A DNA stretch of 8,759 nucleotides from JBBRMY01 sp038230595 (lineage in GTDB: Bacteria > Bacteroidota > Ignavibacteria > Tepidaquicellales > Tepidaquicellaceae), in assembly GCA_038230595.1 (NCBI GenBank), contig JBBRMY010000111.1, positions 1-8,759 on the forward strand. Reading direction: 5' to 3'. Positions 1-7,245 of this stretch are shown here, piece after piece. Within the stretch, counting starts at the first letter, position 1. Every line of letters starts with the position of its first letter. The position numbers were made by a program, and so were the translations under genes. Under the pieces are notes generated by a model. The model was not told where the DNA came from. It ran no database searches and saw only the letters and a program-made list of their open reading frames with translations.

Positions 1-627
1 CTATATGATCTTATACAGAATTTTAAGAAAGACTTTTACAAGATACACGAGAATTATATTACTATTCTTCCGGGCAGCAGGAAAGAAGAATTCGACAGAA
101 TGTATCCCGTTATAAAAGAGGCGGCTCTGAAAATTGCAGTTACCCAGAACGTCGGAGTAAAAATGATATGCTCTGATAATATTAATATTGAGCATTATAA
201 AAAGCTGGTTAAAGGGACAGAGATAGAATTAGTCACGGGTAAAAGCCAGTTTGAAATTTATAATATACTGTGCAACTCTAAATTCGCAATTTCAAAAGTC
301 GGTACTTCATCATTTGAATGCGGGCTGCTTGGTATCCCCTTTTGCACTATATATAAGGCGGGGAAATTAAATTATCTAATAGGAAAAAATCTTGTGAAGA
401 TAGATTCGTTTGCGATGATAAATATTCTTGCAGGAAAAAAGATAATAAAGGAATTCATTCAGAATGAAATGAATGTGGAAAACATTGTGGAGGAAGCAAC
501 ACGGGTATTTGAAGATGATAATTACAGGATAGGCATGCTGAACACACTGAAAGAAACTGACGATATGTTCTCGGGTTACAATGCTTCTCTTAATGCTGCA
601 AAGATCATTGAACAATATTTAAATTAA
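1..627 (+). CDS. lpxB: Lipid-A-disaccharide synthase, 3' part (5' end outside window)
   Basis: LpxB condenses UDP-2,3-diacylglucosamine with lipid X to form the lipid A disaccharide at the inner face of the cytoplasmic membrane. The frame is open from base 1 and ends at TAA 625-627, giving 208 residues, so the N-terminal domain is cut off by the window edge. Family signatures are visible in order: ILPGSRKEE at window residues 22-30, a GTSSFECGLLGIP stretch from about residue 101 that matches the family SGTA.LE block, and LVKIDSFAMINILAGKK at about 131-147, matching the LVK.D..SLPNLLAG block near the C-terminus. The usual SLPN reads AMIN here, a mild deviation. An internal ATG at 100 is not the start, because the PGSR motif lies upstream of it. 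An acyltransferase-like gene and lpxK follow on the same strand, as expected for a lipid A operon. The family is clear. Confidence 0.93.
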   Translation, partial: LYDLIQNFKKDFYKIHENYITILPGSRKEEFDRMYPVIKEAALKIAVTQNVGVKMICSDNINIEHYKKLVKGTEIELVTGKSQFEIYNILCNSKFAISKVGTSSFECGLLGIPFCTIYKAGKLNYLIGKNLVKIDSFAMINILAGKKIIKEFIQNEMNVENIVEEATRVFEDDNYRIGMLNTLKETDDMFSGYNASLNAAKIIEQYLN

Positions 628-689
628 TCACACTGAACTTAATTGAAAACTATATTTTTCCAAGCGCTCTAAGTATTTATTTATCAACG

Positions 690-1211
690 ATGAGGGTAAA
701 GATGAATAAAGAATTAGATAACGAGGGAATATATTTATTCTGGCATTCGAAAATGCTTATTGGATGGAAGCTTTTTAAAGGAAAAAGATGCAATACTATT
801 GTTTCAACAAGCAAGGATGGAGATATTCTTTCAAATATTCTTGATAAATGGGATTATAACATTGCACGGGGTTCAAGTTCAAAGGATGGCAAAGTGGCTT
901 TAGATCTGTTAGTGACGAATCTGAAAATGAATAAACTTGCAGCGCTTACGCCTGACGGACCCAGAGGTCCGGCTTTGGAAATGAAGAGCGGCGCATTATC
1001 TTTAGCTCTTAAAACAGGACTTCCTTTGATACCGGTAAGGATAAAATATAATAAAAAGAAAATTTTTATAAAAAGCTGGGATAAATTTGAGCTTCCTTTT
1101 GCTTTTACTAAGTGTGAGGTTACTGTCGGAAACAAGCACTATTATAAAGAAATATTAGAGGCCGAGGAACTAAACATATTTAAGAACGGGCTTAAATCAG
1201 AAATGAATTGA
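690..1211 (+). CDS. DUF374 lysophospholipid acyltransferase-like protein
   Basis: This looks like a DUF374 protein of the lysophospholipid acyltransferase superfamily, which transfers acyl groups to lipid acceptors at the membrane. The exact acceptor is unknown; the neighbours lpxB and lpxK point to lipid A or a phospholipid. Numbered from ATG 690 (173 residues), the family blocks are FWH at 17-19, STSKDGD at 39-45, ARGSSSKDG at 59-67 and TPDGPRGP at 87-94, then LPLIPV and a SWDKFELPF segment. The C-terminus looks complete. The N-terminus does not: the same frame stays open back to base 612 and encodes a family-like segment (IENYIFPSALSIYLSTMRVK, encoded from base 642) with no ATG, GTG or TTG. 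Base 690 is therefore the first conventional start but may be too late. The gene overlaps lpxK by 4 nt. Family confident; start uncertain. Confidence 0.85.
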   Translation: MRVKMNKELDNEGIYLFWHSKMLIGWKLFKGKRCNTIVSTSKDGDILSNILDKWDYNIARGSSSKDGKVALDLLVTNLKMNKLAALTPDGPRGPALEMKSGALSLALKTGLPLIPVRIKYNKKKIFIKSWDKFELPFAFTKCEVTVGNKHYYKEILEAEELNIFKNGLKSEMN

Positions 1212-2221
1212 AGAAGATTCCTAAAATTCTTTCGGTGCCTTTAAGCTGGTTATACTTTTTAATAACATTTTTAAGGAATAAATTTTACGATATGGATATT
1301 TTAAGCTCAGAAAAGATCTCTGTACCTGTTATATCGATCGGAAATCTAACAACCGGCGGTACAGGAAAAACACCTTTCACAATATTTATTGCATCACATT
1401 TTTTGAAAAATAATTTTAATGTCGGAATAATCTCAAGAGGTTACGGAAGATCATCAGATGAGATGGTAACAGTTTTTGACGGGACTACACTTGTTACTGA
1501 TCCGGCTCTTGCAGGTGATGAGCTGATAGAGATATCGCTGAGATTAAGAGAATTATATCCTAACTTTGTAACAGTTGCCTGCGCAGACAGAGTTGCAGCA
1601 GCGAATCATATTATTGAATTATATAAACCGGATGTAATTATACTTGATGATGCATTTCAGCACAGAAAAATAAAGCGCGATTTGGACATTTTAATTATTG
1701 ATAAAGATAATGATGAGGATCCGGAAAATGAACTTCTGCCTGCAGGAAGCCTAAGAGAAAGCAAGAGAGGTGAAGAAAGAGCGGATGCTGTAATTCATAA
1801 TTATAAATTCAAGAAGAATCCTATTGACGCTCTGTCGTCGGAGAAAAATATTTTTACTGCTACTTACAATGCGAATGCATCTCATTTAATTCAGAAGATA
1901 GGTTCCAATGGTGTGGTTGCGGTTTCCGGAATTGCAAAGCCTGAATCATTTTTTAATATGCTAAGTGATCTGAATATCGGATTAAAGAAAAGATTTGAAT
2001 TTGATGATCATTATAATTATACGAAGGAAGATATTGAAAAGATCGTGGCAGAATGCAGTCCTAAAGATATAATAATTACTACGGGTAAAGATCTGGTAAA
2101 GCTGAATCAGTTCAGAAACATTTTTAAAGAAATACAGCTTTATGCAATTAATATTACTGTTTCCTTACAAGGCAAAGAAGAAGAATTTTTAAATCTACTC
2201 GGGAAGACGGTTACTAAATGA
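1208..2221 (+). CDS. lpxK: Tetraacyldisaccharide 4'-kinase LpxK
   Basis: LpxK uses ATP to phosphorylate the 4' position of the lipid A disaccharide made by LpxB, on the cytoplasmic side of the inner membrane. The 337 residues are full length for the family. Motifs in order: the N-terminal membrane-associated PLSWLYFLI and RNKFYD (11-28), ISIGNLTTGGTGKTP with the P-loop (43-56), ISRGYGR (75-81), GDE (103-105), LDDAFQHR (146-153), LLPAGSLRE (177-184), SGIAKPESF (240-248), DDHYNYT (266-272) and TTGKDLVKL (291-299). The start is TTG at 1208; an in-frame TAA at 1193-1195 rules out anything further upstream, and the next in-frame ATG (codon 29) would remove the conserved PLSW region. TTG overlaps the upstream stop as TTGA, and the gene's own stop overlaps the next start as ATGA, so translational coupling on both sides is likely. 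Confidence 0.96.
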   Translation: MKKIPKILSVPLSWLYFLITFLRNKFYDMDILSSEKISVPVISIGNLTTGGTGKTPFTIFIASHFLKNNFNVGIISRGYGRSSDEMVTVFDGTTLVTDPALAGDELIEISLRLRELYPNFVTVACADRVAAANHIIELYKPDVIILDDAFQHRKIKRDLDILIIDKDNDEDPENELLPAGSLRESKRGEERADAVIHNYKFKKNPIDALSSEKNIFTATYNANASHLIQKIGSNGVVAVSGIAKPESFFNMLSDLNIGLKKRFEFDDHYNYTKEDIEKIVAECSPKDIIITTGKDLVKLNQFRNIFKEIQLYAINITVSLQGKEEEFLNLLGKTVTK

Positions 2222-2910
2222 TAGGAATTTCAAAATCTGATACTAAATTCTTCAGATATACAGATTGGCTAAAAAAAGCAGATGTTGAATACAGAGTATT
2301 TGACTGGAAAAAACCCGGGGATGTAGATGAGCTTGCAACATGCTCAGGATTGATACTCTCGGGAGGAAATGATATTTATCCTGAAGTGTACTGTGACTGG
2401 GATACACCGGATATGAAGGGAAAATATCTGCCGGAACGGGATGGTTATGAACTTAATCTTTTGCAGAAAGCGATAGAACTTAAGATGCCGATATTCGGAA
2501 TATGCCGCGGACTTCAGTTAATAAATGTTTTTTTCAGAGGAAGTCTTATTTTTGATATTGAAGATATCAGGAAAGTAAATCACAGAAAGCTCTCCCCCAC
2601 TGAAGACAGAATGCATTTTGTAAATATCTTTGAAAATACTTTGTTAAAAGATATTTTAGGAGAAAGCAAAACCGAAGTGAACAGTTCCCATCATCAGGCT
2701 GCAGACAGAACGGGTGAAGGACTGATGATAAACTGCAGGTCAGAGGACGGGATTGTTGAAGGCCTTGAGTATGCGGATAAAAGTAATAAGCCATTTTTAA
2801 TGGCATTACAATTTCATCCGGAAAGATTTCCGGAAAGACTTCCGGTAACATCAAAATATTTGTTAGAAAGATTTAAAACCGAATGTAAAAAATATGCTGA
2901 AAATCTATAG
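2218..2910 (+). CDS. Class I glutamine amidotransferase-like hydrolase (peptidase C26 family)
   Basis: This is a stand-alone class I glutamine amidotransferase fold of the peptidase C26 family, which includes gamma-glutamyl-gamma-aminobutyrate hydrolase (PuuD) and related enzymes cleaving gamma-glutamyl amide bonds. In 230 residues it has SGGNDIYPEVY (48-58), the nucleophile elbow GICRGLQLINV with Cys96 (94-104), SSHHQA (156-161) and QFHPER with the likely triad residues His200 and Glu202 (198-203). All three catalytic residues are present, so activity is expected. The common GGTL..D block after the elbow reads RGSLIFDI (107-114), which may change the pocket. There is no signal peptide, so it is cytoplasmic. 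Its start overlaps the lpxK stop as ATGA and its end overlaps the lipoprotein gene by 17 nt, placing it firmly in a lipid A/envelope operon. No polyamine genes are nearby, so the substrate cannot be named. Confidence 0.88.
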   Translation: MIGISKSDTKFFRYTDWLKKADVEYRVFDWKKPGDVDELATCSGLILSGGNDIYPEVYCDWDTPDMKGKYLPERDGYELNLLQKAIELKMPIFGICRGLQLINVFFRGSLIFDIEDIRKVNHRKLSPTEDRMHFVNIFENTLLKDILGESKTEVNSSHHQAADRTGEGLMINCRSEDGIVEGLEYADKSNKPFLMALQFHPERFPERLPVTSKYLLERFKTECKKYAENL

Positions 2911-3661
2911 TTTATTATTTCTTATAATTGCTGCGCTTTCACTCAATGGGTGCACTTCAACTTCGGGAATTGATTCCGGAGCAGATATTGCTTCTGTAAT
3001 TACAAAAGTGAATGCGAACAACAGCCGGATACAATTCATGAAAAGTGAAGGAAATATTTCTTTTGATACTCCTGATCTTTCAAACTCAGGATCTTTCACT
3101 TTAAATCTTGCAAAACCGGATTCAATATATACAAAGCTGGAAGGACCATTTGGGATCAGCATAGCTGCAATTCTGCTGACGAAGAAGGATTTTGTTTATT
3201 ACAATATACAGGAGAATGCAGTTATTACAGGTCCGAGTACAGAGTTAAATCTGGGAGCCATATTAAGGATAAAATTAAAGTTTGATGATGTGATTAACGG
3301 ATTTACGGACAGCTTTATACTTCCGGAACCTGATACTAAAACTTCAATGAAGGCTACAGATGATGGATATCTGATAACATATAAGGGAGATACAGAAACA
3401 AGAAAAATGTTAATAGACCCGTCAAATTATACAATAAAAAAATATTCCGTTTATGAAGCTGATGGTAAAGTAAAGATGGAAGCAGAGTATTCATTATTTA
3501 CTCAGGAAAATAATTTTTACTTTCCGAATAAGATTAGTATTGCAAAACCTCTGACAAAAGAATATTTACAGCTGACATATACAAAAAAAGACTTTGATAC
3601 TGCGGGACTAAACTATAAGATCAAAATACCAAAGTCAGCTAAAGTCGTTAAATGGAACTGA
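2894..3661 (+). CDS. DUF4292/LolB-like outer-membrane lipoprotein
   Basis: The 255-residue product begins with a short basic end, a hydrophobic stretch and the lipobox LNGC (17-20), so Cys20 should be lipidated after signal peptidase II cleavage. The body resembles the DUF4292 / LolA-LolB-like family: a beta-rich region with GNISFDTPD near 53-61, LAKPDSIYTKLEGPFGISIA near 92-111 and DFVYYNIQENAVITGP near 118-133. LolB-like proteins hold lipid chains in a half-barrel and help deliver lipoproteins or lipids to the outer membrane; that role is inferred here from the apparent fold. The start at ATG 2894 lies inside the preceding gene (17-nt overlap) and gives a proper signal peptide. From memory, DUF4292 genes in Bacteroidota are often followed directly by an EnvC/M23 gene; here such a gene comes one gene later. 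Lipoprotein nature is confident, family assignment moderate. Confidence 0.75.
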   Translation: MLKIYSLLFLIIAALSLNGCTSTSGIDSGADIASVITKVNANNSRIQFMKSEGNISFDTPDLSNSGSFTLNLAKPDSIYTKLEGPFGISIAAILLTKKDFVYYNIQENAVITGPSTELNLGAILRIKLKFDDVINGFTDSFILPEPDTKTSMKATDDGYLITYKGDTETRKMLIDPSNYTIKKYSVYEADGKVKMEAEYSLFTQENNFYFPNKISIAKPLTKEYLQLTYTKKDFDTAGLNYKIKIPKSAKVVKWN

Positions 3662-3664
3662 TCA
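3659..3664. other. Back-to-back stop codons in a TGATCA palindrome
   Basis: Two convergent genes end with no spacer: TGA at 3659-3661 on the plus strand and TGA (read as TCA) at 3662-3664 on the minus strand together form the palindrome TGATCA. There is no room for a terminator between the genes and I see no strong hairpin with a T run around it, so transcripts from both sides probably read into each other. Confidence 0.8.
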
Positions 3665-4321
3665 TTTTTTCATTACTGCTGTGAGTATGACAGGTTCTTT
3701 TTTCATCACTTCTCTCATAGGGTAGGTCCAGTTAACATTTTTACCTTTTGTAACGATTCCGTTAGTTGTTACAACTTTGTATGGGAATTCGATATTAACG
3801 ATCAGCTTATCATTTACAAATAATTCATCATAAGTTTGTTTCAGTGCTGCATTTAATGAATCATCTTCTGCCTTGCCTGAATTCATATTTACCATGTAAG
3901 TAAAATAAACTAAATCCCCTTTTGTATAATAGCGTATAGCCGGATCTTTTGGATCGTTTGTTCCTTTCATTGCATCGGCAACAAGAGCTATATTATCAAA
4001 ATTGTAGTCAATTTTGAGAGTGTTAGAAGAATCAGCACCGATAACAGAACTGATATTATTGATCTTAATCCCGGGAATTTCGCTTAAAGAAGAAGATATT
4101 TCATTAACAAATTTTTTATCGTCATATGCATCAGTTGTATTGCTGCTGTCAAGTTTGGAAAGTTCTGAGATCATTTTCATAAATTCATTTCCAAGTTCAA
4201 CAGTCATCTTTTCGCTGCCTTTACCTTTGGCATCGAATTTTATGCTCCTGTTAACATTCAGGCAGGCTGATAAAGACAGGGAAGAAATAAAAATTAATGA
4301 ATAGAATAATAATTTTTTCAT
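3662..4321 (-). CDS. Lipoprotein, possibly LppM-like
   Basis: This 219-residue protein has a lipoprotein signal: MKKLLFYSLIFISS then the lipobox LSAC (17-20), with Cys20 the predicted lipid anchor. Ser18 after the hydrophobic core and Leu21 after the Cys give no inner-membrane retention signal of the Asp+2 type, so outer-membrane sorting is plausible. The mature part starts with a strand-like segment (CLNVNRSIKFDAKGKGSEK), has a Ser/Asp/Thr-rich middle, and ends with VNIEFPYKVVTTNGIVTKG and VNWTYPM (about 174-202). The fP..v..tNG....g..v.W pattern recalls LppM-like lipoproteins, a weak match made by eye. It is the only minus-strand gene between two plus-strand blocks. Its stop abuts that of the DUF4292 gene with no spacer, and its start is 30 nt from the divergent EnvC-like gene. 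Function unknown. Confidence 0.8.
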   Translation of the reverse strand: MKKLLFYSLIFISSLSLSACLNVNRSIKFDAKGKGSEKMTVELGNEFMKMISELSKLDSSNTTDAYDDKKFVNEISSSLSEIPGIKINNISSVIGADSSNTLKIDYNFDNIALVADAMKGTNDPKDPAIRYYTKGDLVYFTYMVNMNSGKAEDDSLNAALKQTYDELFVNDKLIVNIEFPYKVVTTNGIVTKGKNVNWTYPMREVMKKEPVILTAVMKK

Positions 4322-4351
4322 AGATAAATTTTAGCTAATAATTTTAAGTAA
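4322..4351. promoter_or_regulatory. Short divergent intergenic region, presumed promoters
   Basis: Thirty very AT-rich bases separate the start codons of the minus-strand lipoprotein and the plus-strand EnvC-like gene. Since the genes diverge, both need a promoter here or within the first codons of the opposite gene. A TAATAATTTT stretch around 4337-4345 could serve as part of a -10 element, but I cannot identify a convincing promoter or operator. No Shine-Dalgarno sequence precedes either ATG. Confidence 0.35.
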
Positions 4352-5521
4352 ATGAAACGGTTTTTGCAAATTTTGCTGGTGATGACATTTATCATTTCGC
4401 TTCAGGAAATATCTGAAGCCGATTATGATTTTCGTACAGATAAAGAGAAGCAGCTTCAAATATATAAAGATATTTCTCTCCAAATAACAAAGGATATAAT
4501 AAATAAAACTGATGAATTAAATAAGGTAAATTCCGTTTTGAAGGGATATACTTCTCAGATATCAGTTACTGCCGACCTACTTAAAAAGGCAGATGTTGAT
4601 TCTCTACAAAGCCAGAAAGGCATTCTGCTGCTTGACAACAATATTACTTCAACAAATGAGAAGATAAAAGAGATGAGAATGCAGTTTGCTTCAAAGATAT
4701 TATGGCTGTATAAGAACGGAAAGAATTATGAAACTGAGATGCTTTTTACTTCACATTCGTTAAATGATTTTTATACAAGGCTTGTATATCTTGAAAAGAT
4801 CTCTTCGTTAAGGAGAAAAGAGTTTGACAGAATTAAAAAAAATCAGAAGATATTAACAGAGACAAAAAAGCTGCAGACACTTGGCTACAATCAGAAGCTT
4901 AGCTTTATCCGTGAGAAGAAAGATGATCAGAAATCTCTGGTAGATAAAAAGATCCAGACAATAGGAGAAATAAAAGATATAACTGATGAAATTGATGGGA
5001 TGAAGAGAAACCGCGAACTTATAAATAAGCAGATAGCAGATGCAGAAGCCGAACTTTCAAGAGCAGATTATAATCTTACAATAAGCTTTCCTCCGAATCC
5101 GGGATACTGGGGCAGTGATGTTGCAAATTTGAAGGGAAAGCTGATACTTCCTGTTGAGAGTACAATTGTAATTTCTGATTTTGGGTTAAATGTTGATAAT
5201 AAAACCAGGACGGTGAAATATAATCACGGGATGGATGTTTCTATTGCAAAAGGGTCTCCGGTAAAATCGATTGCGACCGGAATTGTTAAGGATATAATTT
5301 TTATGCCGATGTATGGAAATATGATAGTTGTTGATCATGGGAATGATTACCAGTCAATTTTCGGTGTTGTTGAAAATATTCAGGCGAAGGTTGGCATGCA
5401 GGTAAAAACAGGTGATGTTCTTGCATATACTTCATATAATCTTAATGGACAATCATTTCATTTTGAGCTATGGTCTGGCACTACTCCTCTTGATCCGAAA
5501 AAATGGCTGCGTGTGAAATGA
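4352..5521 (+). CDS. EnvC-like murein hydrolase activator with degenerate LytM (M23) domain
   Basis: The 389-residue protein has an N-terminal signal peptide (about 1-23, ending near SEA), a long charged coiled-coil region (about 30-240), and a C-terminal LytM/M23 domain (about 261-387, starting at KGKLILPV). This is the architecture of EnvC, which activates peptidoglycan amidases in the periplasm during septum splitting. Catalytic M23 enzymes need HxGxD, a YxH and HxH. Here these read NHGMD (291-295, Asn at the metal-ligand His), FGV (337-339, catalytic His lost) and SFHFE (368-372, first His replaced by Ser). Asp295 and His370 remain. This matches the inactive EnvC type better than an active endopeptidase. 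No C-terminal anchor or added SH3/LysM domain is visible. The gene opens a new plus-strand block and overlaps the glycosyltransferase gene by 4 nt. The cognate amidase is not in the window. Confidence 0.88.
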   Translation: MKRFLQILLVMTFIISLQEISEADYDFRTDKEKQLQIYKDISLQITKDIINKTDELNKVNSVLKGYTSQISVTADLLKKADVDSLQSQKGILLLDNNITSTNEKIKEMRMQFASKILWLYKNGKNYETEMLFTSHSLNDFYTRLVYLEKISSLRRKEFDRIKKNQKILTETKKLQTLGYNQKLSFIREKKDDQKSLVDKKIQTIGEIKDITDEIDGMKRNRELINKQIADAEAELSRADYNLTISFPPNPGYWGSDVANLKGKLILPVESTIVISDFGLNVDNKTRTVKYNHGMDVSIAKGSPVKSIATGIVKDIIFMPMYGNMIVVDHGNDYQSIFGVVENIQAKVGMQVKTGDVLAYTSYNLNGQSFHFELWSGTTPLDPKKWLRVK

Positions 5522-6180
5522 GTATGATTACATCAGATAAGAGTTATATGATCTCGGTTATTCTGACCACTTACAACCGGGAAAAATATATTTTAAGAGC
5601 ATTAAGATCACTATTAGCTCAAAGTTATAAGAGTTTTGAAGTGATAATTGTTGATGACGGAAGTAATGATAAGACGTTCGAAAAGTTAAAGCCATTTTTA
5701 AAAAAACAAAAAAACTTTAGTTACATTTTTCATCCGAACCGTGGTTATCAGTACAGCTATAACAGAGGATTGATGATGGCAGAAGGAAAATATGTTACAT
5801 CTCTTGATTCCGATGATGAATATTCTACTCATCATTTGAAGAACAGGATTAATTATTTTAAGAAAAATAAGAGAGTTGATCTGATCCATTCACCTGCAAC
5901 AATAAAAGGTAAAGAAGAGGATATGTATGTTCCGGATGCGCGAAATAAGAATAAGCTTATACATTTAAATGATTGTGTTATTGGCGCAACGATATTTGGA
6001 AAGAGAGAAGCTTTCCTGAAATTGAATGGATTTAAAAATATTTACGGACAGGATTTTGAGTTTATAAAAAGAGCCGGTAAAATATTAAATGTAAAAGTAT
6101 TTGATGACAGGACTTATATTTATCATAGAAATACAACTGACAGTATTCTTACTAAACTTAAACGGGTTCGCAATCTCTGA
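5518..6180 (+). CDS. Family 2 glycosyltransferase
   Basis: A GT-A fold family 2 glycosyltransferase that would transfer a sugar from a nucleotide donor, probably to a surface polysaccharide or LPS acceptor; donor and acceptor cannot be told. Numbered from ATG 5518 (220 residues): ISVILTTYNR (12-21), VDDGSND (45-51) for nucleotide binding, the metal-binding DXD-type SLDSDDEY (95-102), then GQDFEF (177-182), which corresponds to the acceptor-side acidic motif, and YHRN (202-205). No membrane segments, so it is soluble or peripheral. An earlier in-frame ATG at 5503 would add five residues; I prefer 5518 because it overlaps the upstream stop as ATGA, the same arrangement as elsewhere in this window. 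The protein is short for GT2 but the domain is complete. Its stop overlaps the ribD start by one base. Confidence 0.9.
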   Translation: MSMITSDKSYMISVILTTYNREKYILRALRSLLAQSYKSFEVIIVDDGSNDKTFEKLKPFLKKQKNFSYIFHPNRGYQYSYNRGLMMAEGKYVTSLDSDDEYSTHHLKNRINYFKKNKRVDLIHSPATIKGKEEDMYVPDARNKNKLIHLNDCVIGATIFGKREAFLKLNGFKNIYGQDFEFIKRAGKILNVKVFDDRTYIYHRNTTDSILTKLKRVRNL

Positions 6181-7244
6181 TGACATTTGATGAAGAAATG
6201 ATGGATAGGTGCATCACTCTTGCTCAGAACGGAACAGGATATGTATCACCGAATCCGCTTGTCGGATGCGTGATAGTTAAAGATGGAAAGATACTATGCG
6301 AAGGTTATCATCATACTTATGGAGAAGCTCATGCAGAACGGGACGCTATTCAAAATGGAATTGCAGAAAATGCAGATCTTGAAGGAGCAACTTTATATGT
6401 TAATCTTGAACCATGCTCACATACAGGGAAAACCGGTCCTTGTGCTAATCTTATAGTTGAGACTAAGATCGCCAAAGTGGTTATTGGTATGAAGGACCCA
6501 TATGAGAAAGTAAACGGACAAGGGATAAGAATATTAAAAGAAAATAATATTGAAGTTGAGACCGAAGTCCTTGAAGACAAATGCAGAGAGCTAAATAAAT
6601 TTTTTATAAAATATGTAACAAAGGGACTTCCGTATGTTACACTTAAAGTTGCGCAATCTATAGACGGAAAGATCGCACTGAATAATTTTGAATCTAAATG
6701 GATAACAGGGGTTACTTCAAGGAAATATGTAAGAGAATTAAGAGATTCGCACGACAGCGTTCTTATAGGATACAATACTGCTTTAATGGATAATCCATCT
6801 TTAACTGTTAAATATACAGAGGGGAGAACTCCATACAGGTTAATTCTCGATGATAAGCTTGAGCTACCGGATAATCTGACAGTTTTTAATGATGATGACA
6901 GGGATAAAACAATTATTTTCACAAAAAATATTAAAAAGCATTCTAAAGTACAGACTATTAATCTTGAACCAAATTCAGGAATGATAGATGTGCTAAAAGA
7001 GATCTACAAATCCGGAATCCACAGTGTTTTAGTAGAAGGAGGTTCGGGAGTTTTTTCAGCATTCATCGAGGAGGATCTTGCTGACGAACTTCTTGTTTTC
7101 ATTGCTCCAAAAATCATTGGTACGGGAAAAACTATGAGTGATCACTTAAAGATCGATTCTCTTGACAATGCCAGGAAGCTCGAGCTTACAAAGACCTCAT
7201 TTTTGGGAGAAGATATATTGCTTAATTATAAATTCATAAGATAG
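6180..7244 (+). CDS. ribD: Bifunctional pyrimidine deaminase/reductase RibD
   Basis: RibD carries out the second and third steps of riboflavin synthesis in the cytoplasm: deamination of the GTP-derived diaminopyrimidine, then NADPH-dependent reduction of its ribosyl chain. The 354 residues are full length. The deaminase domain (about 1-145) has SPNPLVGCVIV (23-33), HAE (51-53) with the metal His and catalytic Glu, and EPCSHTGKTGPC (77-88), whose Cys79 and Cys88 complete the zinc site. The reductase domain (about 151-354) shows VTLKVAQSIDGKIA (153-166), the substrate/NADPH region around SVLIGYNTALMDNPSLTV (193-210) and VLVEGGSGVFSAF (283-295). The start ATG shares one base with the upstream TGA, and ribE follows after one base. 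No FMN riboswitch can fit upstream, so transcription probably comes from the envC-side promoter. Confidence 0.97.
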   Translation: MTFDEEMMDRCITLAQNGTGYVSPNPLVGCVIVKDGKILCEGYHHTYGEAHAERDAIQNGIAENADLEGATLYVNLEPCSHTGKTGPCANLIVETKIAKVVIGMKDPYEKVNGQGIRILKENNIEVETEVLEDKCRELNKFFIKYVTKGLPYVTLKVAQSIDGKIALNNFESKWITGVTSRKYVRELRDSHDSVLIGYNTALMDNPSLTVKYTEGRTPYRLILDDKLELPDNLTVFNDDDRDKTIIFTKNIKKHSKVQTINLEPNSGMIDVLKEIYKSGIHSVLVEGGSGVFSAFIEEDLADELLVFIAPKIIGTGKTMSDHLKIDSLDNARKLELTKTSFLGEDILLNYKFIR

Positions 7245-7245
7245 A

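Noticed and set aside
2567..2854. Minus-strand open frame within the C26 hydrolase gene
   Set aside because: It overlaps catalytic motifs of a clear gene and its translation shows no family features.
5503..5517. Earlier ATG (5503) as the glycosyltransferase start
   Set aside because: It adds only five residues that read inside the EnvC-like gene, and the ATGA overlap at 5518 matches the pattern at other junctions. It cannot be excluded.
6000..6180. FMN riboswitch upstream of ribD
   Set aside because: The region is coding for the glycosyltransferase up to the ribD start and shows no conserved RFN-element blocks by eye.
6350..6922. Long minus-strand open frame (190 codons) inside ribD
   Set aside because: It lies wholly within the well-supported ribD gene, has no recognisable motifs, and reads like a reverse-strand shadow.
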